The notes: generated by a model from the sequence alone, not told the origin. DNA of 64,000 bases from Isoperla grammatica (GCA_945910005.1 CAMDTW010000374.1:1-64000), one strand, 5' to 3'; positions 1 to 11,897 are shown, counted from the stretch's first letter. Made by a program: numbers and translations.

Positions 1-394
1 AGAACATAACCCCATGAGACCTCTAGTCCTCGTACATTCTGCGAGGCGGGCCGTGAAGGAGAGGGGGGCGGGGGGAATATCTTACGGTACCCCACTGTGC
101 CGGCACGTAGCCATCGTTAGCCACTGAAACATAGAACATAACCCCATGAGACCTCTAGTCCTCGTACATTCTGCGAGGCGGGCCGTGAAGGAGAGGGGGG
201 CGGGGGAATATCTTACGGTACCCCACTGTGCCGGCACGTAGCCATCGTTAGCCACTGAAACATAGAACATAACCCCATGAGACCTCTAGTCCTCGTACAT
301 TCTGCGAGGGGGGCCGTGAAGGAGAGGGGGGCGGGGGAATATCTTACGGTACCCCACTGTGCCGGCACGTAGCCATCGTTAGCCACTGAAACAT
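1..394. repeat. Minisatellite, 131-132 bp unit x3
   Basis: Three nearly identical units begin at 1, 133 and 264 with AGAACATAACCCCATGAGAC. They differ by one G in the poly-G run and one C/G change. A partial fourth start is visible at 395. Open frames here are by-products of the repeat. The array is cut by the window edge, so its true length is unknown. Confidence 0.95.
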
Positions 395-1870
395 AGAAAC
401 ATAAGCCCATATCACGTAGACTGGAGTTGCCAAGTGCAGTCGCACGCAATCTTCTCACACGTGACCAGCTGAAAATCCTAAAATAGTTCAACTAGGAAAT
501 AAATTCAATAATAATAACTAATAAGACAAGCCTTAATCACAAACAAATATATAATTAAAATTATTGGCTCTTTGTTTCCAATTAAACTAGTTGCTTGTTT
601 GAGGTTATGTTGTGACAGTGCTCAATACGTATTTAACCGTTCTCCTTCCTGATTGGTTCACGTGACTCGGATCTACGATTTACAATCTTATTTTAGAGCT
701 CGGTCTATAAAAAGATTGCAATCGTAGACTGGCCCAACTGAGCTACTGCGCATGCGCCGCCAATCGTAAGCTCGAATCTACGATTGCAGTTGTCAGTTCG
801 GAACCTAATGTGATAAGGCCTATAGCGTAACTAGGGGAGAGAAGGGGGGGCTAGGGGTTGAATAGCCCCCCCCCCACGAAACTATATCGATGCTTGTATT
901 TACTACTTTATAAAGTTGCCCCAACGAAAGTATTCGGATACTTACGACACAGCCGAGTCAAAGGTGACAACTTAATTTTCTACTTCGCTAGCCTAATTCC
1001 TACCATCTAATCTAAACAGGTCCATTGGGGACGATTTAAAACCTTCCGTTGGTTACTTGTAACGGTGGGCGTGGCCAAACCGCCTGTGCACTCGACTAAG
1101 CTAAACTAGATATCCCTGGACCAAGTTCTAATGTCTTCGAGTATACGTGAACTGAGGGTGACATTATGCCACAAGTATGTGTAGGTCTGCTGAAAGAGAA
1201 CACTAATGTTGGTGATGCTGGCGTTGATGATGCCGAAGAAGATGTATAGATGAGCTCAGTAAAGTTGGCGATTACCAAGAAATGGAATTGTACTCTGACG
1301 AATACGAGTAGCTAGAGGGAGAAAGAGAGAACGAAGGAACAGATTCCAATGAAACAATGAGTATAACATAAATTAAACAAAACTGAACACACTACATTCC
1401 TCCTTTCACAACAAACTTTCCGTATACAACAAACACCCGGGGTTAGTTAAACCGTTTCCCTTGATTTTCAATCGGAATTCCTTATTCATTTAATTTTAAC
1501 TGCTTTATGCTTTTGGTAAGACAATATATCGAATTAACTGCGAGTTTTAAGAAGTACCTACAACAACAGTGTGTAAGTGTGCAAACCAATTCCATGATTA
1601 TTCGTCTATTTACAAATATCCCAGTAATTCTCCACTCTTAGAAAAACTACAAAGCTTCGTCCATTTTAGAAGATCGTCGCTTTAAATGTAGAAAGTGACG
1701 GTTTATTTATTGCCATGTAAATTGAAGTTAATTTGAATTGAACTTTTGGACAACCCTATCTAAAAAATAAAATAGTTCTGTTTTGTATTTTATTTCGACT
1801 CAATGATGACAAAACTCTGACAGCATTTTTCCCTCGACTAACATAATTAGGCAATTATTTGATTAAAACA
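395..1870. other. AT-rich intergenic sequence, no gene seen
   Basis: I find no convincing coding sequence. Short frames lack recognisable motifs and codon structure. A homopolymer C run sits near 868-877. Confidence 0.5.
706..758 (+). promoter_or_regulatory. Possible promoter-like patch (TATA plus NRF1-like site)
   Basis: TATAAAAAG occurs at 706-714 and the palindrome GCGCATGCGC (an NRF1-type motif) about 35 bp downstream. Around them ATCTACGATT/ATCGTAGA is repeated in both orientations. No gene follows, so this may be coincidence or part of an old repeat. Confidence 0.2.
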
Positions 1871-1880
1871 TTAAATTATG

Positions 1881-3064
1881 GACACCCCTGACTATGTTAA
1901 TGTTATGGATTACATATATGCTAATAAATAAAGAGGTTTAATGATTCTGGTACCATCCATACATATATTTCATTTTCTTACATTGTTTACATATTAATCC
2001 TAAAAAGAAATCCAGCATTTTGGGCACCCCTTTAAATAAAAATTCTTCATCATCTGTTTTTAAAACGTTCTATGAATCATTATACTTCTATATGGATCTA
2101 TTTTTAAGCAGGATGTGCCAAAAATTGCATGTAACAGTTGTATACAGTGGTCATAATGTTTATATTTTTATTTGGACACCCTTTTAGAAATTATCGTTGT
2201 TTTTTTGTACTTAAAGGGGTTCTCACCCGCTAGATTTATTTTTTACCATATGATCTACTGCACCACACCAATCGATAATGAACCATTAAACATCGTAAGT
2301 TGAAACCTGTGAATTGTTATTAATTAATGAAATTTCTGGTTAACTGCCGCGGCGACTGTTGGTGTCAGCCGGCTTTTGGTGCGAGTGTACTCGAAGCGAT
2401 ATATCTAGACGGCCTTGGTGTACTCCATTCGACACCGCATAGCAGACCGCGTTCATTGTGCATGCGTTGACTATTTCCCCTCCCAATACTACTACTCTCT
2501 CTCTCTCACTCTCTCTCTCTCTCGCTTGGCTTACTTGACACCAACTCGACAGTCGACACCCGCCGACTCGACGTGCACAGCAACGCACAGCAACGCTCAA
2601 AACGAAATGGAGCACCCGATTACACATCTTTATTTTGTACCTGAACGGAAGCTCCGATTACAAAACCAAAATATACGAAATACGCAGAAAAGAAAGACGC
2701 AGCGAAAAGTATTACATCATTTTTTTTTTGGAGCAGAATCCTCCAAGATCCCAAGGCATACAGGTCGTCCCAATGCTATTTCTTATGGGAGATTTTCGCC
2801 GATGGGACCTAGCTCGAAAATCACTAACTTTGATATTTTTTCCCCGGGTTATGGTGAACCCGATTTCTTTTCATTGAGTCGCTAATTTCATAGCTAATCA
2901 GCCTTAGTTAAACATATTTTTTTGGTGTAGCGGGTGAGAACCCCTTTAAAATAAGAAAATACTTTTATACATCAGTTTATGAAAGAAGAATTACAAATTT
3001 ACAAATACTTTGAGAAAAGTGACAAATTCAAGTTTTAAAAATCTCAACTTTGGACACCCCTGGA
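1881..3064. repeat. Degenerate ~140-bp tandem repeat marked by GGACACCCCT
   Basis: GGACACCC-type motifs (one is GGGCACCC) occur near 1881, 2019, 2173 and 3053. Spacings are 138, 154 and, after subtracting the inserted 739-bp element at 2211-2949, about 141 bp. This regularity suggests an old tandem array, or internal repeats of an older transposon, later split by the insertion. Sequence between the motifs is AT-rich and diverged. Confidence 0.45.
2211..2949. mobile_element. TTAA-target nonautonomous DNA transposon (piggyBac-like)
   Basis: The ends are a perfect 22-bp inverted repeat including TTAA: TTAAAGGGGTTCTCACCC at 2211 and its complement ending at 2949. Because TTAA is palindromic it can be read as a TTAA target duplication flanking an 18-bp TIR, AGGGGTTCTCACCCGCTA. 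TTAA duplication is the signature of piggyBac-type elements. The interior has a CT microsatellite (2494-2523) and a 156-codon frame with no recognisable transposase, so the copy is nonautonomous. Confidence 0.7.
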
Positions 3065-3184
3065 GGCCAAACGCCCCAGCTGTCACGTGGCAAACAAATG
3101 AATTATGAATTCTAATTTTTTTCTTTATCGAACTTTTACAGTGAAAATTTTCGCCCGGGGGGGTGGGGGGGGAGGGTCGCTTCC

Positions 3185-3574
3185 TTAGTAGGTACCTAAT
3201 GGACTATTTAGATGTTGATGCAATTCATTAAGCTTATCTATTCCATGCTGCCACACTACAAACGTTTCAGCTATGTATCGCAGCCAGCACAGGGGCTTTA
3301 GTAAAGATGACTCCAGGGCTGTTGTTTCAAAATGTTCCATGAACAAATTTGCTACCACTGGTGACAATGGCGACCCCATTGGAGCTCCTTCAATTTGTTT
3401 ATAGAACTGACATCTGTACGTAAAATATGTAGTGGCCATGCAATGACGAGACAACGTAAATACAATATGTGTCGCAACTACCTTCTTGGCTTCAATGATC
3501 TCCGATGCCTCCTTAATTGGAAACTTCGTAAAGAGAGAAACATCAAAACCAACTAGTAAGTCGCCAGGGTTCAA
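3185..3574 (-). pseudogene. Penelope-like reverse transcriptase fragment
   Basis: The minus-strand frame carries palm-domain motifs of Penelope-like elements: GDLLVGFDVSLFTKFP near the start, then QIEGAPMGSPLSPVVANLF, then WLRYIAETFVVWQHG. The family normally has a Y-x-D-D box at the last position; here it reads YIAET, so both catalytic aspartates are lost. Only about 130 of the roughly 700-800 residues usual for the family remain. The N-terminal side is replaced by a SINE at 3603. This is a dead fragment. Confidence 0.85.
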
Positions 3575-3602
3575 CTTAAAGTCTTTTATTTATTTATTTA
3601 TT

Positions 3603-3900
3603 ATTTAGCCTTAACGTGTTATATTTTTGCAACTAGGCTAATCAAGACGATGAGTAGGTGATATAAAGATGAAATAGGGGACTGTTTGGAGGAAAGAGGC
3701 AAGTAGGAGGGCTCGTGAGGAAAGGAGAAATGGGAGGAAAGGGGATTGGGGTGTGGACTGCACTTTGTCTGACTTCTCCCCCTTGACCAGTCCGGCTTGG
3801 GTAGCCCTACCAGAAGCATACGCTTCCGCCGGCATAGCTCTCGGGATCAACAAAGCACACAAACCTGCCCACCACGATAAGGTAGCAGTCCCTGGGCAGG
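3603..3900 (-). mobile_element. SINE family copy, type A
   Basis: Family description: on plus the element starts with TTGATTGAT repeats, then TTTGGGCTTAACGTCT, a purine-rich body, GTGGACTGCACTTCGTCTGA, and a conserved head ending CCTGGGCAGG. Target duplications at other copies and the simple-repeat tail show that the transcribed sense is minus. The head can form a terminal stem, CCTGCCC with GGGCAGG. A GTTGATCCC box-B-like string and a weak box-A-like string in the head hint at a tRNA-type promoter, not proven. This copy lacks a clear target duplication. Confidence 0.85.
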
Positions 3901-4910
3901 ATTAATTTTGAATTGTGTTTAGCTAGGGCTTGTGTGGGTGAGCCAATGGCACTAACTATAGGGCGAAGCGGAACACCTGTTTTTGTATTTTATGTAAACC
4001 ATATAGTTTGGGGGCTCCTGATGATTTTTCATGAAGTATAATGATTTTTTTTACTTGTTTGCCGATAGGTGTCGACATAATAAGTGACCTAGTTAACCTT
4101 TCAAGATACACAGTTGGATCTTGATCAGTTTTATATAAGGTATTTTATAATAGTAATTAAGGCTGTGTGCCGGCGACCCCTAGTCGGCCGCTAAACGCAC
4201 ACGATATATACCTGCTCTTGAACGGGTTTCTCTTCAGTCTGAGTTTGGTTGTTGGAGGGGTAACCACGCGCATTTTTCCCGCTGCGATTGACCATAGACC
4301 AGACTGTTGGAGAGACAAAGACAGACATAGCTTTGTCCTTGTTGTATGTGGTAGACAAGCCGGAACCATATTCCATTCAAAACAAGTTGTCCAGCCTTGA
4401 GGGTTGGTTCGGCCTGCGCGGGGAGGGGGGATGTATACTTTGAAAGTTGCTTTTCGATTCGAAGAAAACAAATAAACGGGTGGCTAATCTACTTTTAGGA
4501 TTATTGCACGCACGCAATAAACGTGTCAAAATACTTCAGGGTTGACTTATGACAGGATAAGTATGTACCATACTAAAGCAACCATCTGCCATCAAATATT
4601 TGACTCTGTCAATAATCAATATTATACAACGAGGCTAATTACCATCCAGCCATAGAATATGAAAAACGCAAGAAATAAAATAATACCGCTCAAATAAAAA
4701 TGAAATGAAAATGTATGAGTCCACATCTGTAGACTGTTATTGTGCCCCCGGTATTGCAATATCATATTAGTTTCAGTTCTTATTACATAACTGAAATTTA
4801 TTGGTGCGCTACACTTGAATTTGTACAAAATGGTTGTGTGGGCGTGTAGCCTGTATAAGGAATGTGTAAATATTTAATAATATGAAACCCGTATTTTACA
4901 TTTTCACATC
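3901..4910. other. No gene seen
   Basis: AT-rich apart from a mixed-composition stretch at 4160-4440 with overlapping open frames on both strands (104 codons minus, 77 plus). None shows a known domain, and the frames mirror each other, which argues against coding. Confidence 0.45.
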
Positions 4911-4917
4911 ATATATA

Positions 4918-4989
<72 letters not shown>
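4911..4989. repeat. (AT)n/(ATT)n microsatellite
   Basis: A short AT run is followed by about 23 uninterrupted ATT units. Confidence 0.98.
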
Positions 4990-4990
<1 letters not shown>

Positions 4991-5040
4991 TGTGACTTGA
5001 CTACGTCTCGATCCAGCTAATAAGTAACACGACGTCGGCT

Positions 5041-5150
5041 AAGGATTGGAGAAAAGGGAAACGGAGGAGGATGATAAAGGGGTATAGGGGAGGGGAATGG
5101 AAGTAGGCCTACCGTACTTTCGTCGCCTTTTACGACTGGCAGAGTCCCCT
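5041..5150 (-). mobile_element. Fragment related to the C-type SINE head
   Basis: TTTCGTCGCCTTTTACGACT at 5117-5136 followed by GGCAGAGTC matches the C-type head seen at 16391-16692 and 44621-44917. The preceding purine-rich body is diverged. A long G run follows at 5166. Confidence 0.5.
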
Positions 5151-5604
5151 GTGTTTACTAGGTAGGGGGGGGGGGGGGGGGCGTCTCCTCATAGCGCTGA
5201 TTGGAATAACGGAAAATCTAATGAACGAACTATGGCCGGGATATAGTAAATATAATTTATTTATATATAGCGTATTCGTTTGTATTTTGGAGATCGTAAT
5301 AAAATTACAAACAGCACCCAAAACACAAAGTGAGAGTAGGCTATTAGCAGGGTGCAGATATTGTTTGACATGGTTTGCAGCTGCTCTACTGTATTATTAC
5401 AGTACCACTGCGTAGCAGCAAAGATAACTGATTATAAATAATATAATATGAAATCACATGAAATGAATAAATATGATGATTATCAGGTTGTCACGGGGGT
5501 AAAGGGTGGTCACATAGCGATGGAGGGGAGCAGGAGCCGAGCGTCAAACTAAGAAAAATCTCAAGTGTAGGAGCTTCGAATGATTGTCTCGTTTATAAGT
5601 AACT

Positions 5605-6895
5605 AGCAAACCCGGCATGCGTTGCAATGCCACTGAAAGAAATAAAGTGTTTATGTTTTAATTCTGTTTATTGAATTGCTTTTTGACACACAATATATTT
5701 TTCCGTCTGGTGGTACACAAAACGGGGGGGGGGGGGGTTGTACACATTCAGAAACCTTCGCGGGCGTGCGCACAATAACTCACCAAAGTTTTATTGCAAT
5801 CGGATGAATAATAATAGAACGCACTATTGCATGTTGGTGGCTGAGTGGGGGTGGGGGTTGTGGGTTGGGGGTTGGTTATCATTCAGAAACCTTAGCGGAC
5901 GTGCATACACTAACTCACCAAAATTTTATCGCAGTCGGGTGAATGGTTTAGGAAAGCATTATTGCATGTTGGTGTCTCAGTGGGGTTGGGGGAAAGGGGG
6001 GAGGTTGTTGTTGTTGTTGAAAGTTGGGAGGGGGTTTAATCGTCCAGAAACCAACGCGGGCGTGCATGCGCACAACAACTCACCAAAGTTTCATCGCAAT
6101 CGGATGAATGGTGTAGTAATGCAGTGGTGTAGTGCCAAATTTACCAGTACGTATACGCTTCAGAGGGAGCTGGAGGGACACATTTTTTCAGACAAAAGAA
6201 CATGGGGGGGGGTTTGGGGGATAGAGCCTCTTAACAATGGGGCCGCAGGCGATTAAAAAAACAGGCTTTTTAGAGTGTGTTTTGAGAGTTTTAGATACCA
6301 ATACCGGACTGAATGCAATCCCGAAATACTGCACTTTTTGTAGTGCAAAACCAGAAAATCACCAAAAATAATTGGAGCACTGACGAGAATTGTTCAGAAA
6401 TACGATTTGGGGCTTGGGAAGTGGTTTGGCAACACACACGCCGCCCGTGGCCATATAGGTATATCTGTTGATACTAGGCTGTTGATAATTGACAACGCAA
6501 TATTTTTACCAAGCGAGACAATTGTATAATGTATATCCCACTTGGTGTATTGGCGGGACGCGGGACTTAAAATTGAATATCGCGACTCCCAGATCCAAGG
6601 GTGGTCTAAGAGGATTTGAGGCCTTGTGCTAATTAAATGCCAGTGCCAAAGAGCATAATTTTATCAATGGAGAAAAGCTGACAATCGTGAATAATGTGTC
6701 CGTCATTCGAGGCATGCTACGACCGTATCATTGCGTATCACTCGTATCATAACCAAAAACAGTGTGTATACGAAAGTTTATTAGCCGGAGCAGTGCGTAT
6801 ACGGCGTATACGCCCGTATACGCACCACTACACCACTGTAGTAATGCATAAAGGACATACACACATATATACATTCGTTTTATATATATAGAAGA
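5605..6895. mobile_element. Three-unit interspersed repeat (ACTAGCAAACCCGG family), interrupted
   Basis: It opens with ACTAGCAAACCCGGCATGCG. Three diverged units at about 5750, 5885 and 6045 share CACCAAAGTTT plus ATCGCAATCGGATGAAT. It closes with TATATATATAGAAGATAAT near 6895. The layout resembles a widespread invertebrate repeat class that I recall but cannot classify. The third unit is split by the hAT element at 6122-6838 and resumes after it. The 172-codon open frame across the units is an artefact. Confidence 0.65.
6122..6838. mobile_element. hAT-type nonautonomous transposon with 8-bp TSD
   Basis: The termini are inverted: CAGTGGTGTAGTG at 6122 and CACTACACCACTG ending at 6838. An exact 8-bp target duplication, TAGTAATG, lies at 6114-6121 and 6839-6846. 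An 8-bp duplication with CAGTG-type ends is diagnostic of hAT elements. GTATACG motifs cluster near both ends, as expected of subterminal transposase sites. There is no transposase ORF. Removing it restores the outer repeat. Confidence 0.9.
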
Positions 6896-7272
6896 TAATT
6901 TTGTGTTTGATTTGAATGTTATGTGAAGGACTTGAACCACGTTGCAGAGTAGGCACGGCGGAGGCGATCAGCCAGCACCCATCTGAATTTTTAAATGGTT
7001 CATTGAGGACGCTTTGTTATGCAATCGTATATTTGCTGAGCCTAATATTTTCTACACAACTGTCATTAGGGCAAAGAAGAATAAGTCGGTGCAAATTCTA
7101 TCTCCACATCATGTGTGTGTTGTGGCCCGATGTCCAAGGGGGGGGGGGTATTCTTCAGCTGGAGATATTTTGATTTGTTTTCATTTCCAAGAAACAGTTA
7201 GCCAATAACATTGTTTGAAAGAACCTGCTTTACCATGCTTTATCTGCTGATCTTAGCAAACAACACTGTCGC

Positions 7273-7410
7273 GGGGAATCGAACCCGAACCCGAACCTGA
7301 AACCCGAAAAAGCCCAAAATTTCTCTGACCCCAAACCCGAACCTGATATGTTTATTTGAACCCGAACCCAAACCCGAACCTAAAAAGGAGTTTTTCGGGT
7401 TCGATACCCA
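7273..7410. repeat. Degenerate CCCGAA-type hexamer repeat
   Basis: AACCCGAACCCGAACC and variants recur in two clusters, ending with TTTTTCGGGTTCGATACC, which is the inverse of the repeat. A minus-strand glycine/valine-rich frame across it is an artefact. Confidence 0.7.
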
Positions 7411-7430
7411 GATATTTCGCGAGATTTGGT

Positions 7431-9530
7431 GTTCGACTCTTGTCACTGACAATGCCAACTAAAGATTATTTCTTTTTTCTCAAATATTAAAAGTAGTGCG
7501 AGGAAGAGGAGAAGAGATATCTCATAGCTGGTAGCGTAACAGTGAGCACTGATTTTTTTCTTACTAGACAGAAAGTGGTGCGTTAGCATGTTACATAATA
7601 AACAGTTTTTTTTTTTTTTTAGGTGGGTTGTGGGACGTAGCATAATGGTGGGATTGTGGTGGAGGGGGTGGGGGGCAAGCCTAAATCACAATCTGCACTA
7701 CAAGTGAAAATATAGCCCTCTCCATCCTATGGATTCCTGTAAATCAGATTGTCAACCTTTTGTCCACACTTACTTCATCTGTTATCAACGCTGTCACCCA
7801 ACAAACTAGCATGATCAAGTCACACCGACCTAATTGAAACAAGCTGACAAACATAAAAAAATAATGGAATAAGATTATGCTTCAATGGTGTTTGTCTAGT
7901 AAGTACTAATAAAGATTGATTGGCGGGTGGGAGGCCCCTCGGAACAACTGTTGCTGGAAACAATTATTATTCATTATGGAACCAAAGAACAGTACACATA
8001 TACTCGTTTGAGTAAGATATTCGGCACAACTACAATCTTTGTGTGATACGCTGATTGATGTGAGCCAGTTATGACCATATTTACTATTATAAGTCCAATG
8101 TTCTGACGCTATGACCTGTTTTCACACCATAATTATGTGTGAAATTTTCAGCTTACTTTTATGACTGAAAATATTTACAAAAACGGGAAAATGAAATATC
8201 TTTGACTTCACTACATCGTCAATAATTTGGTAATGACGAAACAAGTAAACAAGGAAATAAACAGAAATATTCCTGATCGTCACCTCATTTCATTTCTTAT
8301 AATATTCAATAGCTATCGATTGAGGAAATCAAAAATTAAAATATATTTTAAATAATCATGTGACTCTTCAGAGCTGTGGGTTCATGAATTTCATTGCAGA
8401 TGGTTGTAATCGAAAGCAAGTCGATTAAAGTTTTATTTCGTGTTATGCATACCGTACGCACATATATTATAGGCCCTACGAAATTAGATTGGGAAGGGGG
8501 GGGGGGGGGGGTTCGGAAGCAAAATTTTCGTGAAAAAGTATTTGGGCGCGATGAAAATGTTTGAAAGACGCTTTCTTAGCCGTTGGGTTCCTACATTCAA
8601 GGTTCGAGCCCAGCCTTCGGTATCAAATATCAATGTGGTGTTTCGATTTTTTATCAATATCTACCTAGATCTCCCACTCTCAGCCTTGACTTCAAAGCAT
8701 CTAGCTTTTAGCATCTCTTTGAAATATGTGACCACAGATATTATAACATCGTTACAAGTTCATATTCACATTGTCGATCGCTCTCTTTAACTATATCTCG
8801 GAATCCGCAATTCTCTTCCGGTAGTAGTGACCGGCCGTTTGAATGAAATTACCCGAAACTTGTATTTCGTCGCAATCTAGACAAACCATCACAAATACCT
8901 TCCCTGACTGTCAACATTCTACCTGCGCCTGGCCGGCCGGCCGAGCTCAACTCCCCTCACCCCTCCCGGCGATGCCACTTCACAATAGAGAGACAACTTC
9001 CAGCAAAATCCACCGCGCGGGGACACTGTCCGTCCTCAAGATAGTTGCTACGGGAAAACGGTTTTTATTTTTTTTACATCAATTAAAACATACTATCACT
9101 AAAAAAACTATACCATCCCCTAGAGGAAGTTATACTCTACGTACTGTCTTTTTATTATTTTATTCTATCAAAAATGTGAAACGTGAAGCTTATAAAACTT
9201 TCCGCAGAACAACACTTCACTAAAGTTTTAAAAGCTACACGGTTACAATATTATTTTTACACAAAAAGTAATTACTTCATGGAAAAGAGCATAAAATTCT
9301 GAATACCATGGTTATGCTCATATTTCCGGTCGTCCTGTTGGGTCTAAGCAAAAAAATACAAAACGTCGAGTTTGTATTTGTTCAGAAATGGACGACACAC
9401 AGCCTTAATATAATTTAATTAATATAAACGAATGTTGTTATTGTACAAACCTGTACAAACCTATTGAACTAAAAGTTGTATCTCAACAACGTATGATGTA
9501 TTAGAGATGCACCAAAAATCCACAGCAGCA
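7431..9530. other. No recognised gene
   Basis: The stretch has a poly-T run near 7606-7620, a long poly-G run near 8498-8512, and a GC-rich patch with GGCCGGCCGGCC near 8931. Two plus frames (8530-8790, 86 codons; 8843-9223, 126 codons) show no domain I recognise, and no splice or promoter context supports them. The string ATAATTATGTGTGAAA near 8130 recurs in similar form near 37305, marking another old dispersed repeat. Confidence 0.45.
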
Positions 9531-9540
9531 ACTATGAACA

Positions 9541-9892
9541 TTTGCGATATGGGGGGGAGGGCTGGTCCAAAGTTACCCCCCCCCCCCCACCCCCCTTACC
9601 CCCGGGAAAAACCGTTATTTCTCGAGAGCTAAACGTGCACAAACAAACATTTTTAGTGCACAAACCTGCACTTACGATGCACAAACGATCCACACCAGAA
9701 AATGTTAACATTTGACATATGGGGGACTGGTCGTCAAGTTGGCCCCCCCGGGGAAAAAATGTTCTATCTTAAGAATTAAATGTGCACAAACGAAATTAGT
9801 TCGTGCACAAACGTGCACTATTGATGCTCAAACGATTGAGATAATAATTTGCCCCTGAATTTATAGTGGGGGGGCCAACTTGACAGAGCCAT
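9541..9892. repeat. GTCAAGTT/CAACTTGAC element, copy 1
   Basis: It contains subrepeats of about 130 bp (GATCCACACCAGAAAATG, a G run, CGTCAAGTTGGCC, a C run, GTGCACAAACG). It ends with GGGGGGCCAACTTGACAG, which is the inverse of the internal motif. A longer copy lies at 12840-13321. Inverted terminal-like motifs suggest a nonautonomous DNA transposon of unknown superfamily. Confidence 0.6.
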
Positions 9893-9894
9893 CG

Positions 9895-10014
9895 ATGGAC
9901 AATCTTCGAGCTAGGTTAATCCGAGAAGCAATTGAGATTGAGAAGCGGCCTCATAACCTGAACAAGCGAGATGACGCTCAAAGACTACCTTCGGCTTAGA
10001 AACCGATTGTGGCT
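9895..10014 (+). pseudogene. Penelope-like element C-terminal fragment
   Basis: The plus frame from 9895 reads MDNLRARLIREAIEIEKRPH and then NLNKRDDAQRLPSA, a stop, KPIVA. The RExIEIEK-N-N-RDD pattern is typical of the extreme C-terminus of Penelope-like polyproteins, after the GIY-YIG nuclease. One stop interrupts it. It is not continuous with the Penelope fragment at 3.2 kb. Confidence 0.65.
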
Positions 10015-10050
10015 AACCTAAAAGTCCAGCTGGTGTTTCCAGCGAAGAGG

Positions 10051-10338
10051 ATTGATATTTGGGCTTAACGTCTTATAATTTTGCAACTTGGCTAATCAAG
10101 ACGATGAGTTGGTGATAATGAAGATGAAATTGGGGGCTCTTTGCAGGAAAGGGGCAAGTAGGAGGGCGCAGTAGGAAAGGGGATTGGGGTGTGGACTACT
10201 TTTCGTCTGACTTCTCCTCCTCGACCAGTCCGGCTAGGGTGGCCCTACCAGAAGCATACGCTCCTGCCGGCATAGCTCTCGGGATCAACAAAGCACGCAA
10301 ACCTGCCCACCACGATAAGGTGGCAGTCCCTGGGCAGG
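10051..10338 (-). mobile_element. SINE, type A
   Basis: Complete from ATTGATATTTGGGCTTAACG to CCCTGGGCAGG. TTCCAG occurs just outside both ends but the match is short, so I do not claim a target duplication. Confidence 0.85.
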
Positions 10339-10381
10339 ATTCCAGTGAACAACCAGCCTGTTGCTGATCATTCTCAAAGAA

Positions 10382-10693
10382 TTTGATTTGATTATTTGGG
10401 CTTAACGTCTCATATTTTTGCAACGAGGCTAATCGAGACAATGAGTGGGTGATATATGAAGATGAAATAGGGGGCTGTTTGGAGGAAAGGGGACAATAGG
10501 AGGGCGGGGTGGAAAGAGGAAGGGGGAGGAAAGGGGATTGGGGTGTGGACTGCACTTCGTCTGACTTCTCCTCCTTGACCAGTCCAGCTAGGGTGGCCCT
10601 ACCAGAAGCATACGCTTCCGCCGGCATAGCTCTCGGGATCATCAAAGCACACAAACCTGCCCACCACGATAAGGTAGCAGTCCCTGGGCTGGC
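10382..10693 (-). mobile_element. SINE, type A, with 13-bp TSD
   Basis: Exact flanking duplication CATTCTCAAAGAA at 10369-10381 and 10694-10706. It begins TTTGATTTGATTATTTGGGC and ends CCCTGGGCT. The variable-length duplication supports LINE-driven retroposition. Confidence 0.93.
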
Positions 10694-10825
10694 CATTCTC
10701 AAAGAAGACAAAGAGTTACGGCAGTATTTCAAGGGGGACCCATAACTAGGAGTAAATACAAAGAGCTTGCTGGAGCTACCCAGTGATGTTTCGCTGTGGC
10801 AGGGATTTTGATTTTGTATGCAAGT

Positions 10826-11620
10826 GTTTTTGATTGTTGTCGAACGGTTTGACGGATTTGTTTGAAATTCGAAATCGACACTCGTGACCACTAATCTAGA
10901 TGCTGTTAACATAACCAGCAAAATCCGTCAAGATACCAACTGACAACATATTAATTAGAGAAACATATCGAGTTTTTATTATTTGTTGGTCGCGCACATC
11001 TTATACGGCTTGACGGATTAGGCTGAAACTTTAAATCAACACTCTCGACCATTAAACTAGATGCTGTTAACATAATTTGCAAATCCGTCAAGATTCCAAC
11101 CCACAAAAAGTTAATTATTGAAAAATATAGTTTTATTTTTGTTTTACTGAAACGTATGGACGGATTTAAATGCGTTTTTTTTTTTACATTTAAATCCAAA
11201 CCAATAATGTCGACATGTGATAAAAGTTTTAAAGTTGTAACTTTAACCGCCATTTTGTAAAAACACATTTTTTTGTTTGTGTGCAATATTTGTTTTGTCG
11301 CGCACAGGTCAAACGGCTTGACGGATTTGGCTGCACTTTTAAGTCAACACTTGTGATCACTAAATTAGATGATATTAACGTAACCAGCAAAATCCGTCTA
11401 GATGCCAACCTACGAAAAAATAATTACTTTGACAAATCCAATGTTTTGTTTATTTTTTAGTATTAAAACTTACAGCGGGAATTCAATAATGTTTTCAAAA
11501 GATATGCACAATAATAGTCTCAACACATGACAACAGTTTTGGAACTGTTCCGTTTGCCGCCATCTTGTAACCAAATATTGTTTATTTACTGCAATATACC
11601 GGTATTTAACAATGCACAAC
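10826..11620. repeat. GACGGATTTG repeat with left arm of a large inverted repeat
   Basis: Units of about 180-460 bp share TTGACGGATTTGGCTG, GATGCTGTTAACATAA and CAAAATCCGTCAAGAT. The part from about 11120 to 11610 is the diverged complement of 12165-12665. Short frames are not coding. Confidence 0.7.
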
Positions 11621-11641
11621 TTTCTTGCTGATGATAGATGG

Positions 11642-11897
11642 TTGATATTTGGGCTTAACGTCTCATATTTTTGCAACGAGGCTGATCGAGACAATGAGTG
11701 GGTGATATATGAAGATGAAATAGGGGGCTGTTTGGAGGAAATGGGATTGGGGTGTGGACTGCACTTCGTCTGACTTCTCCTCGACCAGTCCGGAGGGTGG
11801 CCCTACCAGAAGCATACGCTTCCGCCGGCATAGCTCTCGGGATCAACAAAGCACGCAAACCTGCCCACCACGATAACGTAGCAAGTCCCTTGGCAGG
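11642..11897 (-). mobile_element. SINE, type A, in the loop of the inverted repeat
   Basis: A shortened body lacks part of the purine tract. The end reads CAAGTCCCTTGGCAGG. It sits between the arms at 11120-11610 and 12165-12665. No convincing target duplication. Confidence 0.85.

Noticed and set aside
1..491. Two minus-strand ORFs with a repeated FYVSVANDGYVPAQWG segment
   Set aside because: They are generated by the 131-bp minisatellite and end at its border.
2415..2885. 156-codon ORF in the TTAA element as a transposase
   Set aside because: It contains a microsatellite-encoded SLSLTLSLS tract and no piggyBac catalytic motif.
4157..4480. Possible gene from overlapping frames on both strands
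   Set aside because: No domain, no splice context, and mirrored open frames indicate compositional openness.
5738..6256. 172-codon plus ORF
   Set aside because: It spans three repeat units, G runs and a hAT end. Its internal repetition mirrors the DNA repeat.
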